This document shows positions 45,421 through 55,870 of a stretch of 64,000 bases of DNA, piece after piece. Each line of letters opens with the position of its first letter. Positions within the stretch are counted from its first letter, which is position 1. The notes below the pieces were generated by a model. The model did no database searches and was not told where the DNA came from. It saw only the letters and a list, made by a program, of their open reading frames with translations. Made by a program: the position numbers and the translations under genes. The DNA lies in assembly GCA_035549015.1 (NCBI GenBank), contig DASZRW010000045.1, positions 19,898-83,897 of the forward strand. The letters are read 5' to 3'. The DNA comes from JAFDZV01 sp035549015. Lineage in GTDB: Bacteria; Bacteroidota; Ignavibacteria; OLB7.

Positions 45421-45678
45421 TTCTTCGCACGTACTGAGATTCGTATCTCATTCCCACGCTACCTTACTCCGGCAGGGACGGCGATTACATGGAGACTCCA
45501 TCATGCACGCGCGGCGCAATCCGGTCCGCGACCGCTCTGATGGATCCTCTTCATCGTTCGCGCCAACGCCCCTGACGCCACTCTTTCGCTGGAGGGCATT
45601 CCCGCCGGGATCTATGTGCTCGCTGCAGAATGCAATGGCGGAACCGCAGCGCTCTGCACGATAGCCGTTGTGCGTTGA
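45421..45678 (+). pseudogene. Remnant of a T9SS C-terminal sorting domain
   Basis: In one frame the region reads like the end of a T9SS cargo protein. It has a 'RTEIRISFPRYLTPAGTAIT' strand pair, then a TGA at 45538-45540, then in the same frame 'SLEGIPAGIYVLAAEC' followed by 'IAVVR' and a final TGA. The 'LxxIPAGIYVL...VVR*' ending is the hallmark of these domains. No cargo body or signal peptide precedes it; an upstream GTG gives only 27 codons of unrelated sequence overlapping two hairpins. I read this as a decayed 3' end whose 5' part was lost. Confidence 0.7.
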
Positions 45679-46592
45679 GGCAGAGAGCATGCGTGCTCTG
45701 CAGGTTGATGCGCATCCGCGTTCCATGATTGGAACGCGGATGCGAACTGAGGCGCCGTCCATGCGGCGCGAAGCCACCACGTACCGGCATTCCGAACGAT
45801 ATGCAGCACGGCGTCCTCCTGCAGGCCGGCTTCACGGAGAATGAATCCTCTGCGCGTGGCTCACATCATGGGGATGGCGGCAATTGTGCGGACATTGTCC
45901 GCAGACCGAATGAAATTTGAAGGGGGCCGATATCATCATCCGAAAATCTCGACGCATGCAGACGCTTCGGCGTGCGATGAACATTTATCGAAAATGATTT
46001 ATGTGCATTATCCCAGGCATGCCCGGCGTCAATTGTCGCAGCGGGGATGGCTCGTGCAGGCCCGGCATGGAGCATCCGATGAAGCCTCCACCGGAGCCGG
46101 CGAAATCGGCTGCCGCCTGTGCAGGCGGCCGTTGCCGGCATCCGCAATGATTCTTCCACGCCGAGAAACAAATCCGAGAACATCGGGTTTCATTACTGTC
46201 CGTGCCTGCGAATCGGGTGGACATCGCATCGGCAACCTACGGAGCGGACATTGTGCACTTCCATTTCTGCCGCACCGTTGTGAATGCGGATTGCAGGCCC
46301 GGCCGGTTGGGCTCCCATGCGTACGCGTCAGGTGCATTGTGACCGGCTGACGATCCGTGTGTTGTGAATCCGGCATTGCCGAAACATTCCCGCGATTCAT
46401 GTGTCTTTTTACCAGAGCGCACCCCAGGTTATTCTTCCACACCGGCGAATGAAGAAGATGACCCTGCTTCTCCTGCTGGAGGGTGGGGAGGAATTGCCAT
46501 GCTCGATAATTATGGAGTGAAGTCGAGAGGATGGGATACCACGAAGAGAATCGACGAGAAGGACCCACCGCAACCGAGGGGCATATCTGAGA
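45679..46592. other. Gene-poor stretch between remnant and DUF1287 gene
   Basis: No convincing coding region. It starts with two hairpins (an AGAGCA/TGCTCT stem near 45692 and the strong 45711-45744 hairpin). Short open frames overlap on both strands without recognisable domains. Confidence 0.45.
45711..45744. terminator. Strong hairpin after the T9SS remnant
   Basis: A perfect 15-bp stem (CGCATCCGCGTTCCA arm) with a TGAT loop, 32 bases after the remnant's stop codon. It probably was the terminator of the lost gene. Confidence 0.6.
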
Positions 46593-46624
46593 CGGGCCTT
46601 CAACCGAATCCGGTTGAAGGCCCG
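46593..46624 (-). terminator. Hairpin terminator of the DUF1287 gene
   Basis: A 14-bp perfect stem (CGGGCCTTCAACCG arm) with a 4-nt loop, 50 bases past the DUF1287 stop codon on the minus strand and followed by TCTCAGAT. Confidence 0.7.
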
Positions 46625-46674
46625 ATTCCATGAGACGAAGGACGGACGAACGCGGCCGCATATGTGTGGGAACA

Positions 46675-47379
46675 TCATGCAAACGGCCGATAGTGTCCTA
46701 CGAGCCGCCATGCGAACAGCACATCTTCCAGTTGCGCGCCGGCGCCGATGTTGTGCACCACCAGCAGGCGATGCGTTGCCATTGAACGGGCGTTCGTTAT
46801 CACGCCGACGTGCAACAGGCCGTTGCCGAGTTCCCATGCGACAACGTCGCCGGGGAGATAATCACCCGGATCGGCGGTGATCGGAAGCGAGCGCCCCATC
46901 CGGCCGAAGTAGGTCATCAGGTTCGGAACGCGGCGATGATCGATGTTCGGATCGGGATGCTGCGATCCCCACGCTCTCGGGTAGGCAGCGAAGTGCGCGG
47001 ACATATCCTCATGCACCCGCTGTTGCAGGTCGATGCCTCCGGCGCGCATCGACCGGATCACGACGTCCGTGCAGACGCCGCGGTCGCGCGGCACGTCTCC
47101 GCCGGGATAGGCGATCTGTGTGTAGGCGGGATCGTAGCGGCGCGTCACCGTGGTCTGCTCCAGCGCGCTTGCAATCATGCGGCGAACCGCCGGCAGTGCC
47201 ACGGCAACGGTATCAGGGGCGGCTTCGCGAGTTGCTGCCGTGCGATGCTCTCCGGTTCCGCGCGGCACGTTCGACTCACGGCATGCCGCAACCGCTGCCG
47301 CGAGTACCGTTGCTGCTGCGAGAACTGTTGCGGCAAGTCCGTGAGCTGCGCCGCGGTGCTGGATATATCTGTTCGGCAT
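46675..47379 (-). CDS. DUF1287 family lipoprotein
   Basis: A 234-residue lipoprotein (AVAAC, Cys33) with a DUF1287 domain covering most of the mature protein. Family landmarks are 'YDPAYTQIAYPGGDVPRDRG', 'GVCTDVVIR', 'RVHEDMSAHFAAYPRAWG', 'NIDHRRVPNL', 'YLPGDVVAWELG' and 'LVVHNIGAG'. The Cys in GVCTDV and His in the C-terminal part make a cysteine-peptidase/NlpC-P60-like fold plausible, but the function is unproven. The frame is open far upstream on the strand opposite the neighbour; the start was set at the ATG of the lipoprotein signal. Divergent from the next gene. Confidence 0.85.
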   Translation of the reverse strand: MPNRYIQHRGAAHGLAATVLAAATVLAAAVAACRESNVPRGTGEHRTAATREAAPDTVAVALPAVRRMIASALEQTTVTRRYDPAYTQIAYPGGDVPRDRGVCTDVVIRSMRAGGIDLQQRVHEDMSAHFAAYPRAWGSQHPDPNIDHRRVPNLMTYFGRMGRSLPITADPGDYLPGDVVAWELGNGLLHVGVITNARSMATHRLLVVHNIGAGAQLEDVLFAWRLVGHYRPFA

Positions 47380-47593
47380 CGTCCCGCTGTTTCTCCGGTT
47401 GCTCGCGCGCATCGCCGGCTTGTTACGTGCGCATGCCCGCTCGCTTCTTGGTTGGAACGGCGTCAATGTGTAGGTTCGGCCGCTGCATTCACGAATCGCG
47501 CACGGCCGCCCGGCCATTGCGTCTCCTGCTTCCGCTGCTGCAGCCAGAGCATCCGTGATTCCGAACCCAACCCTCAACACGCGACATCCCGGA

Positions 47594-48778
47594 ATGGCCC
47601 ATCTCCTTTCTCGCCTCTTCTCGCGCCCGGTTTGCATTCTCCTCGTCGAGCTTTCGCTCGTGCTGCTTTTCGCCGCGTGCGGCAACGAACGGCCCGGCTC
47701 TGCAGGGCGTTCGTCTGTTCGCGGAGCCGAAGCCTTTTCGAAGAAGCTGGAGAAGAACATGATGCCGACCGGGGGGACGGCGCTGGACTCCGCATTCGAT
47801 CTCGATGCGTTCTTCGGCCGCATCATGCATGGCGTGGTGGTGACCGGGGCGGACCGGGAGGCGTTCCGAACGGCGGCCGCATCCAAGCTCAACTTCGGCC
47901 GCCGCATCATGCAGAGCGTCGGGCCGGACGGCGGCTTCCGCTTCCTCCGCATTCGCCGCGAGGATGGTGAGGAGCGTGCGCTCTTCCGCGTGGTTCAGCA
48001 GAACGGCGGGCTTGCCTACTATGAGTTCCTTCTCACCGAGGATTCGGCCGGTTCCGTGCATATCGTGGACGCGTACTCCTATCTGAGCGGCGAGTTCGCA
48101 AGCGCAACGCTTCGGCGCCAGTTCGCTGCCGAACCCGGCGGCCAGTTCGCCCGGCTCTTTGCCTCCTCCGGCGAAACGCAGACTGCGCCGGTACTCATTC
48201 GGATGAAGGATCTGGTGGATGCGGGGAAGTTCTCGGAGGCGACGGCCTTCTACGCAACGCTTCCGCCCGATCTCCGGAAGAACAGGCTGATGATTCTGCA
48301 GCGGCTGCTCGCGGCGATCGGAGCCGACAGTCCGGATCATGCCACGGTGCTCGCCGAGGCGCGGCGGGATCTCGGAATGGATGTTACCATCGACATGACG
48401 ATGCTGGACTACTACTACATGACGCATCGGCTCGACAGTCTCGGGGCCGCTGTGGACCGTTTGGATGTTCATGTTGGCGGTGATCCCTATCTCAATCTCT
48501 TTCGGGCCACGATCGCGATGGCCAGGAGGGATGGCGACAAGGCCGCGGCCTACGCCTGGGCGCTTCTGAACGGCGATCCGGAGAATCCGGATGGGTACTG
48601 GGCCGTGGTGAACGCATCCATCCTTCGCCGGGACTATGCAACGATATCCCGCATGCTGGATGCTCTCAAAAGCCGGTTCAACCTTCCGATTACACCGGCG
48701 GTGATCAGGGGGGACACGCTTTACCGCGACTATGCGGCGTCACCGGAATTCACGGCCTGGGCCGCGCGACAGAAGTAG
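47594..48778 (+). CDS. Lipoprotein of unknown function with TPR-like C-terminal half
   Basis: A 394-residue lipoprotein (LFAAC, Cys29). The N-terminal part (30-190) has mixed alpha/beta character ('FRFLRIRREDGEERALFRVV'). The C-terminal half consists of helical pairs resembling degenerate TPRs ('ATFYATLPPDLRKNRLMILQ' type and 'AAAYAWALLNGDPENPDGYW'). I do not recognise the family. The ATG at 47594 begins the lipoprotein signal; a GTG 39 bases upstream is possible. It is divergent from the DUF1287 lipoprotein gene with about 214 bp between, and could share a promoter region with it. Confidence 0.75.
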   Translation: MAHLLSRLFSRPVCILLVELSLVLLFAACGNERPGSAGRSSVRGAEAFSKKLEKNMMPTGGTALDSAFDLDAFFGRIMHGVVVTGADREAFRTAAASKLNFGRRIMQSVGPDGGFRFLRIRREDGEERALFRVVQQNGGLAYYEFLLTEDSAGSVHIVDAYSYLSGEFASATLRRQFAAEPGGQFARLFASSGETQTAPVLIRMKDLVDAGKFSEATAFYATLPPDLRKNRLMILQRLLAAIGADSPDHATVLAEARRDLGMDVTIDMTMLDYYYMTHRLDSLGAAVDRLDVHVGGDPYLNLFRATIAMARRDGDKAAAYAWALLNGDPENPDGYWAVVNASILRRDYATISRMLDALKSRFNLPITPAVIRGDTLYRDYAASPEFTAWAARQK

Positions 48779-48994
48779 GGCGCCGCGGCCGCATCCGCCG
48801 GAATCCCGCCGCCGTGACCTCCCCGCGTGAGGCCATAGCGGCTCGAACCTTCCGCAGTGAGCGCTCGATACCGCTGCGCCGGCGTTGGAGAGCCCGGCCC
48901 GGCCCGGGTATCGTTCGTGCAATCATCTTCACCCTCCTCCCGGGCACGCTGTCTGCACCGCTCGATTCCCGGTGCGGTGGCGGTGCTGATACCC

Positions 48995-49030
48995 AACGGG
49001 CTCCCGGCGAGAGGTGGCCGGGAGCCCGTT
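48995..49030. terminator. Hairpin terminator in the convergent intergenic region
   Basis: A 14-bp perfect stem (AACGGGCTCCCGGC arm) with an 8-nt loop. It lies 217 bases past the plus-strand lipoprotein gene and 280 bases past element B on the minus strand. Confidence 0.6.
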
Positions 49031-49309
49031 TGCGATACCGTGCTGCCGTGGCTGGCGCACATGGCCGCAGGTGTAAACAGATTGGATGCACTGCGCCGTG
49101 TACGGCGTTCCACCTGTCCCCTCCTGCATCAGGCTCCGTTGAACGTCACGGCGAACGGCCGTATTCGTTCGGAGGCCTTCCGTATTCAGAGCCTGCGGTC
49201 CGGATAAGTATCGGCAGTGTCGGACAAGGCAAGCCCACGTCGCACGTGCAGCCGGAGCGTTCGCACCGCCGCGCTCACGGGAGCGGAAGAGCAAACGCAC
49301 GCGTTGCCT

Positions 49310-49465
49310 GCGAACAGCAGGTTCGAAGCGAGGGTCGTTGCGTTGTTGATAAATGCTGATTGGTGGGGGGGACCGCGCCGCGTGCGGTAACACCGATCTA
49401 TCGTAGCGATCCGACACCAACATCGTGAACCGCGACGCTCCATGTGAGTACATCTTTGGGTACCC
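49310..49465 (-). repeat. Conserved ~160-nt element, copy B
   Basis: Copy B is homologous to copy A at 51661-51825. The first 23 bases (minus-strand reading 49465-49443, starting GGGTACCCAAAGATGTAC) are identical. A GC-rich core and a CGAAC/GTTCG terminal hairpin with a changed loop follow. It lies downstream of the T9SS gene at 49673 and has no gene after it on its strand. See the finding for interpretation. Confidence 0.6.
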
Positions 49466-49560
49466 TCCCGCGATCGGCCGGCCGTCTGGTTGGCGGGCGC
49501 CGATGCCTGCCCCGGCCGCATGCCGGCACTCGACGTGGATGGGCCTCGCGGATAAACAGC

Positions 49561-49586
49561 GCGGCCGGAGCAGAAGCTCCGGCCGC
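49561..49586 (-). terminator. Hairpin terminator of T9SS gene at 49.7-51.5 kb
   Basis: A 10-bp perfect stem (GCGGCCGGAG arm) with a 6-nt loop, 87 bases past the stop codon on the minus strand, followed by GCTGTTTATC. Confidence 0.6.
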
Positions 49587-49672
49587 ACGATATCTCCTCC
49601 GTGCAGAGTGAAGGATGCGCGCGCATCGGCCGCACGAACCTCACACCTCGTGGACGCACGGGGCAACGGGGA

Positions 49673-51538
49673 TCAATCGGTCAGGTCCACCTTCGTGGTG
49701 GATGATGTCTCACCCATGTCGACGCGCACAACGTATGTCCCCTTCGGCCATCCCTTCGTGGGCACAACCTGAAGCGCCGTGCCGGCGGCCGTGGGCTCAC
49801 TGGTCTGATAGACCACGTGGCCAACGATATCGGTTACGGTAATCCCGATCTGTGCCGGCTTTGCCACGGCGAAACGCAGGTTCAGCGGTGTTCCCACGCT
49901 GAGAGGATTGGGGTAGGACGTAATTGCACCCTCGACAACCGGGATCGTCACCGGAGCCTTCACTCCGCTGATCCCGTCTCCCTCGCCGCCGCCGTTTCCA
50001 TGCGCCAGGGGGAAGAGATAGCAGAGCTGCGTTCCCCATTGGACAGGATACTGGGTGATGTTCGGTATGCACTGCATCATGATCGGCATATTCACCGGCA
50101 ACGGGCATTGCCGTATGAAGTTGGCCGGTTGATGCAGGAAGGCGATCGGCGTCTCGTTGCAGCCGGACTGCAATGCCACGTCGGTCTTGATCAGATAGAG
50201 CTGCTGCGGATCGGCGGCGCCGATCAGGTTGGGACTCTGCGTGAATCCGGAAACGATGTATCCTTCGGTCTCGTTGTTGCAGAACAGATCGCGACGGCAG
50301 TTGTCCACGGACCATCCCCAATCCATTCCGCTTCCGCCGTATGCCATGCCGCCGCCGAGAATGTTCATCGTTCCAGCCGCGAACCTCTGCAGGAAGACGT
50401 TGGGCGGATTGATGACGCCCCCCCAGTCAGTGAAGCCGGTCACGATCACGTCGCCGCATGGCGTGGTGGGGAAGGCATCCTCCTTCAAATCCATGCCGCC
50501 ATCCGGATGCGGGTCGTTGTCGCCGGCGTAGTGATCGGCAACCGGGACGCATGGATTGGCCGTGGTCTGCAGCATCGCGACCTCCGAATTGACGTTGCCG
50601 GGCCGGCTGAAGCTGATGCCGGTGACTACGAGATCGCCCGGGTTGGTTGCGAAGCGCAGTTCGATGATCGCACGCCCTTCGTCGTCGCGCGGGCCGCCGT
50701 ACGTTGCTGCATTCTGCGGCAGGGCGCCGATGGTCCCGTTGTTGCCGTTGACGCGGAGCATCCAGATGTCGTAGCCGCCCGCTCCCCACGTGTTGGTGCC
50801 GCCGGTTACCACAACATCACCCGCCGCGCCGGCTGCAGCAACACCAACGCGACATTCATAGATGCCGTAGAGATAGTCGTCCCGGCTCCCCGGGCCGCCG
50901 TAATGACGATCCCATATCAGCGCCAGGTTTGCCGTTGTTCTGAAGATGTAGCCGTCACGTGCCGGTATGCCGAGATTGACCCCGGCCTGGAACGTTGTCG
51001 AACCGGCGACGATCAGATCGCCCGGATTTGTCGTGACGCCGTCACCGCTCTTTGCTTCAACGAGATTCCATGCGATCTCGTCCGAATTCGGTGTGCCGTA
51101 GGTATGCACGGCGACCACGCCGCCTGCATTGTTCAACCGGAGCAGGAAGGCGTCACGGCCGGGATTGCAGCCCGCGGGATTCGTGACGACGCCGCAGATC
51201 GCGAGATCGCCGTTGCAGCACTCCACGACATCGAGCGCGGAGTCGCTGGTGCCGATGGTGTAAATGTTGGACCATACCACGGCGCCATTGGCCGCCGTGT
51301 AGATCACGTAGATATGCGATGGGCCGCAGCCACCGGCGGGCGCCGAGTACGACTCGCCGACGGTGACGTAGCCACCGTTGCGTAACTGCGTAACACCGGC
51401 ACGGCCCGCTTCAACGCAGTTCGGGCTGCCGTATACCCATTGGAATCGCTGAGCAAGTATTTCCCCACTTCCGGCAAGCATAAGCACGAGCATTGCCGCG
51501 AGCAGCCGGAAGGTTCGCTTGGAATGGTTCGGCTTCAT
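49673..51538 (-). CDS. Secreted beta-propeller-like protein with T9SS C-terminal domain
   Basis: A 621-residue exported protein. The signal peptide ends near GEILAQ. The central 450 residues contain recurring 'GDLxVxG', 'YGGPxxD' and 'DxIVTGFTD' units, the style of SBBP/delta-60 propeller repeats, with several cysteine pairs. The last ~80 residues are a T9SS sorting domain ('SYPNPLSVGTPLNLRFAV' ... 'WPKGTYVVRVDMGE'). AGGAG lies eight bases before the ATG at 51538. Function is unknown; such proteins are often surface-exposed. Element A lies about 120 bases upstream. Confidence 0.85.
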   Translation of the reverse strand: MKPNHSKRTFRLLAAMLVLMLAGSGEILAQRFQWVYGSPNCVEAGRAGVTQLRNGGYVTVGESYSAPAGGCGPSHIYVIYTAANGAVVWSNIYTIGTSDSALDVVECCNGDLAICGVVTNPAGCNPGRDAFLLRLNNAGGVVAVHTYGTPNSDEIAWNLVEAKSGDGVTTNPGDLIVAGSTTFQAGVNLGIPARDGYIFRTTANLALIWDRHYGGPGSRDDYLYGIYECRVGVAAAGAAGDVVVTGGTNTWGAGGYDIWMLRVNGNNGTIGALPQNAATYGGPRDDEGRAIIELRFATNPGDLVVTGISFSRPGNVNSEVAMLQTTANPCVPVADHYAGDNDPHPDGGMDLKEDAFPTTPCGDVIVTGFTDWGGVINPPNVFLQRFAAGTMNILGGGMAYGGSGMDWGWSVDNCRRDLFCNNETEGYIVSGFTQSPNLIGAADPQQLYLIKTDVALQSGCNETPIAFLHQPANFIRQCPLPVNMPIMMQCIPNITQYPVQWGTQLCYLFPLAHGNGGGEGDGISGVKAPVTIPVVEGAITSYPNPLSVGTPLNLRFAVAKPAQIGITVTDIVGHVVYQTSEPTAAGTALQVVPTKGWPKGTYVVRVDMGETSSTTKVDLTD

Positions 51539-51660
51539 TGCAGGTTCTCCTGACAATACGTGAGTGGATCCGATCCATGCTCCGTCGGATCGCAGGCGGT
51601 GTTGCGTCCCGGCCGGCGAATGTTCAACGCGTCCAGCCGGACGGGCGAAAGGATACACCT

Positions 51661-51825
51661 GCGAACAATCCGTTCGCAGCAGGGGTCGGTACGTTGTGAA
51701 TCGGGGTGGGCTCGAGAGTGCGTGGGGGAAGCGCCGCGCCGCGAGCGACGGCATTCATCTGTTTGAAAGACCGAACCCAAATTCGTGAATCGCATCCGCC
51801 GGTGTGAGTACATCTTTGGGTACCC
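51661..51825 (-). repeat. Conserved ~160-nt element, copy A
   Basis: On the minus strand this copy starts with the same 23 bases as copy B (51825-51803). It has a related GC-rich core and ends with a GCGAAC/GTTCGC hairpin. It lies between the thiC terminator and the start of the T9SS gene, so it could be part of that gene's promoter or 5' leader. Confidence 0.6.
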
Positions 51826-51872
51826 ATGCCGCAGGACGCCGATGCCGCAAGGTCTTCGGGGGAGATACGGCA

Positions 51873-51899
51873 ACGGCCGGAGCTGATGGCTCCGGCCGT
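51873..51899 (-). terminator. Hairpin terminator of thiC
   Basis: An 11-bp perfect stem (ACGGCCGGAGC arm) with a 5-nt loop, 30 bases past the thiC stop codon on the minus strand. Confidence 0.7.
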
Positions 51900-51928
51900 G
51901 CAACGATTCCGATTCTGTAGTGCGCCGA

Positions 51929-53800
<1,872 letters not shown>

Positions 53801-53923
53801 CGTGCTATCGTGTTGATTGATTCATTGTTGTTGAACAGCGCTCAGAACGAATTCGTGCACTTCACGGCAGTGCGTTCACGCGAATGGGCACTCCTCGATC
53901 CGCATTGTTTGCATGAGCGGAAC

Positions 53924-54586
53924 TCATCCAGGTTCGGGGCGTCCGGACCATGAAGCACGAACTCCGTTGAAGTGCGCGATTCGTTCATCGATCTTTGCAC
54001 GCTCCTTCGGATAGAATGCCAGCAGCGTGTCGCATAGCTCCAGCATCCAGGTTCTGCGAGAATAACCCTCGTTGATTGTCAAACACCTTGAGTCCGTAAT
54101 CTGAACCTGTCCCTTGCCGAGATTCCCGATTGAAAGGCAATCCCAGCCGAGGAATTCGATCGGAACAAATGAGACGTTGTCCACGCTGGCTTGCAGGCCG
54201 GCTACCGAATAGCTGATGAGGAGTAGCATGAAGTAGTTTGTGTCGTCGGCGTATAAATCCGCCAGACGATAGACCGACGTCACATTTGGCCGGTTGAACT
54301 TCGTATCTCTTCTGTGTGTCTTGACGTCGACAACGTACTTGAACCCTTCGGCATCAGTGAACGCGATGTCCGGCATGGCACGTCGGGCGAAAGCCGCGGA
54401 ATACTCCATGCATTGAGAGCCAAGAATATTCCTCAGCGATGATCCAACGATATGCTCGATAGCATCACCAGCGGCGCGTGAACTGTGAACGGTATTAGGC
54501 GACAGGAAGTCGGGAGCTTTGTTGATCGCGTCCCGAAGCTGCCTCTCAACCGAACTACGTTGCAAGGCGTGGATAAAGGAACTCAT
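53924..54586 (-). CDS. Predicted type II restriction endonuclease (PD-(D/E)XK)
   Basis: A 220-residue protein adjoining a DNA methyltransferase. A PD-x13-DVK arrangement (Pro72-Asp73, then Asp87-Val88-Lys89) within 'MPDIAFTDAEGFKYVVDVKT' is the nuclease core of type II restriction enzymes. A basic 'HRRDTKFNRPNVTSVYRLAD' segment follows it. Recognition sequence unknown. It overlaps the methyltransferase stop by four bases (ATGA), so the enzyme is translated after its protective partner. GC is about 52%, well below the surroundings, and codon use differs, indicating recent acquisition. Confidence 0.78.
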   Translation of the reverse strand: MSSFIHALQRSSVERQLRDAINKAPDFLSPNTVHSSRAAGDAIEHIVGSSLRNILGSQCMEYSAAFARRAMPDIAFTDAEGFKYVVDVKTHRRDTKFNRPNVTSVYRLADLYADDTNYFMLLLISYSVAGLQASVDNVSFVPIEFLGWDCLSIGNLGKGQVQITDSRCLTINEGYSRRTWMLELCDTLLAFYPKERAKIDERIAHFNGVRASWSGRPEPG

Positions 54587-55653
54587 CGTTCGATTTGTTC
54601 GAAGAGCGAAGGGCGCTTATCAGTGGTCCTATCGTCAAGCGCACGACGGGTCCTTTTCTGTTCCGTCAATGTGTTGCGTTCCCAGAAGTGCCCTTCTGAA
54701 TATCCCTGAATAGCGGCATCGTGCTCCGCAAGTTCGAGGCGGCGTTCAGCCAACAGGCAATACTGCTCCTCGCGCTCAATGCCGATAAAATGTCGTCCCA
54801 GTTTTCGAGCTACAACCGACGTTGTTCCCGATCCCAGAAACGGATCCAATACTACATCCCCGGGGCGGGAGCTGGCAAGCATCAGCTTCGCAACCAGCTT
54901 CTCCGGTTTCTGTGTGGGATGCTCCGTGTTCTCCGGCATGGACCAGAACGGGATTGAGATGTCGGTCCACATATTCGACGGATGCGTTAAACGGAAATCG
55001 CCATGTGACTCGCGCGTCCAGTCCTTTGGATCGCCATTCTCATTGCGGTAGGGAGCAACAACGCGGCGCTTCAGTTTCACTGCCTCGACGTCGAACCAAT
55101 AGTCGTCCGATACGGTGCAGAACCAGATATCCTCTGAACAGTTCTTCCAGTTGTGCTGGGCACCTCGTCCTTTCTCACGCTCCCACGTAATACGATTGCG
55201 AACCATGAAAAACTCGCTGGCAATGGCTTGAACGATATGGGATGTGCGCCACTCGCTACAGATATAAACCGAGGCCGTTGGTTTCAACAAAGGGCGTGCA
55301 AGCGTCAGCCAGGAGCGCATCCACTCATCATACCTGTGGTCAGACATCTTGCTGAACGTGGAGCCATTGTACTCCTTGGTAAGATTATATGGCGGGTCGA
55401 CGATCAACAGATCGATGGATAACGGGGGCAGATAGCCCAACACGGTGAATGCGTCGCCCAGAATCGTTCTGTCGATACAGTCAGGCAAGCCGGACGGCTT
55501 GCGAAGCTGCAGGAGATGTTTGCGCAGACGTCCCGTGTCTTCGGCCGACAAGCTTATCGTCCGATTACGCGGGGCCCGTGTTTCTGGATTGCCCATATCG
55601 AGTCGATGATTGACCAATTGGCGTTCGGTTCCGTTGATACAGGAACGGAACAT
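54583..55653 (-). CDS. Type II DNA methyltransferase (beta class, N6-A/N4-C)
   Basis: A 356-residue enzyme. The catalytic DPPY (86-89, in 'LLIVDPPYNLTKEYNG') comes before the SAM-binding 'DPFLGSGTTSVVARKLGRHF' (270-289). This order defines the beta class of amino-methyltransferases. The target-recognition region lies between ('RNRITWEREKGRGAQHNWKN'). It protects host DNA from the downstream endonuclease. An ATG at 55596 would give a start 19 codons later and cannot be excluded. GC about 52% and codon use contrast with thiC and the cytochrome genes. It begins about 45-100 bases after a TPP riboswitch reading in the same direction. Confidence 0.93.
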   Translation of the reverse strand: MFRSCINGTERQLVNHRLDMGNPETRAPRNRTISLSAEDTGRLRKHLLQLRKPSGLPDCIDRTILGDAFTVLGYLPPLSIDLLIVDPPYNLTKEYNGSTFSKMSDHRYDEWMRSWLTLARPLLKPTASVYICSEWRTSHIVQAIASEFFMVRNRITWEREKGRGAQHNWKNCSEDIWFCTVSDDYWFDVEAVKLKRRVVAPYRNENGDPKDWTRESHGDFRLTHPSNMWTDISIPFWSMPENTEHPTQKPEKLVAKLMLASSRPGDVVLDPFLGSGTTSVVARKLGRHFIGIEREEQYCLLAERRLELAEHDAAIQGYSEGHFWERNTLTEQKRTRRALDDRTTDKRPSLFEQIER

Positions 55654-55699
55654 CGGTTGGCAGCCGGGTAGGATTGGAAGGAGGCGGGCGATAGCGTTC

Positions 55700-55790
55700 G
55701 CGACGGCTTCCCTGCGCCGGTGCTAACCGTATCAGGTTCAAAGGGTATGATCTCAGTCCCGCGACCGGCGGGACACCCCCAGCGTGCAAT
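55700..55790 (-). ncRNA. TPP riboswitch, reading toward the restriction-modification pair and thiC
   Basis: On the minus strand the order is GGGGGTGTCCC, a GC-rich P3 arm, GGGACTGAGATCATACCC, TTTGAACCTGATACGG, TTAGCACCGGCGCAGGGAA. These are near-consensus THI-box segments, including the CTGAGA pyrimidine-sensing loop and the CCTGAT/GCACCGGCG pyrophosphate-sensing half. The P1 stem is short and bulged. The next genes are the methyltransferase, the endonuclease, and then thiC. Confidence 0.95.
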
Positions 55791-55870
55791 GCATGTGAAA
55801 GAGACGAGGCCGCAATATGGTGAATCGCCGGGGACGCGCAATCGCCGGCGGAGCGGCTGCCCCACAAACA

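Larger units (their letters stand above)
48779..49672. other. 894-bp convergent intergenic region carrying element copy B
   Basis: No convincing gene. On the minus strand it reads hairpin (49561-49586), then the repeated element (49310-49465), then about 280 unexplained bases, and finally a strong hairpin (48995-49030). This could be a non-coding transcript or the leader of a lost gene. Confidence 0.5.
51539..51928. other. 390-bp region between thiC stop and T9SS gene
   Basis: Contains the thiC terminator and element copy A, then about 120 bases of leader before the T9SS gene. No separate gene is seen. Confidence 0.5.

Noticed and set aside
48929..49666. 245-codon minus-strand frame containing element B
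   Set aside because: Similarity to the frame at element A is explained by the shared nucleotide element; the two readings diverge and frameshift, and no protein family is recognised.
53801..53923. Possible TPP riboswitch directly before thiC
   Set aside because: None of the conserved CTGAGA or CCTGAT...GCCGG segments is present; the only THI element in this orientation is at 55.7 kb.
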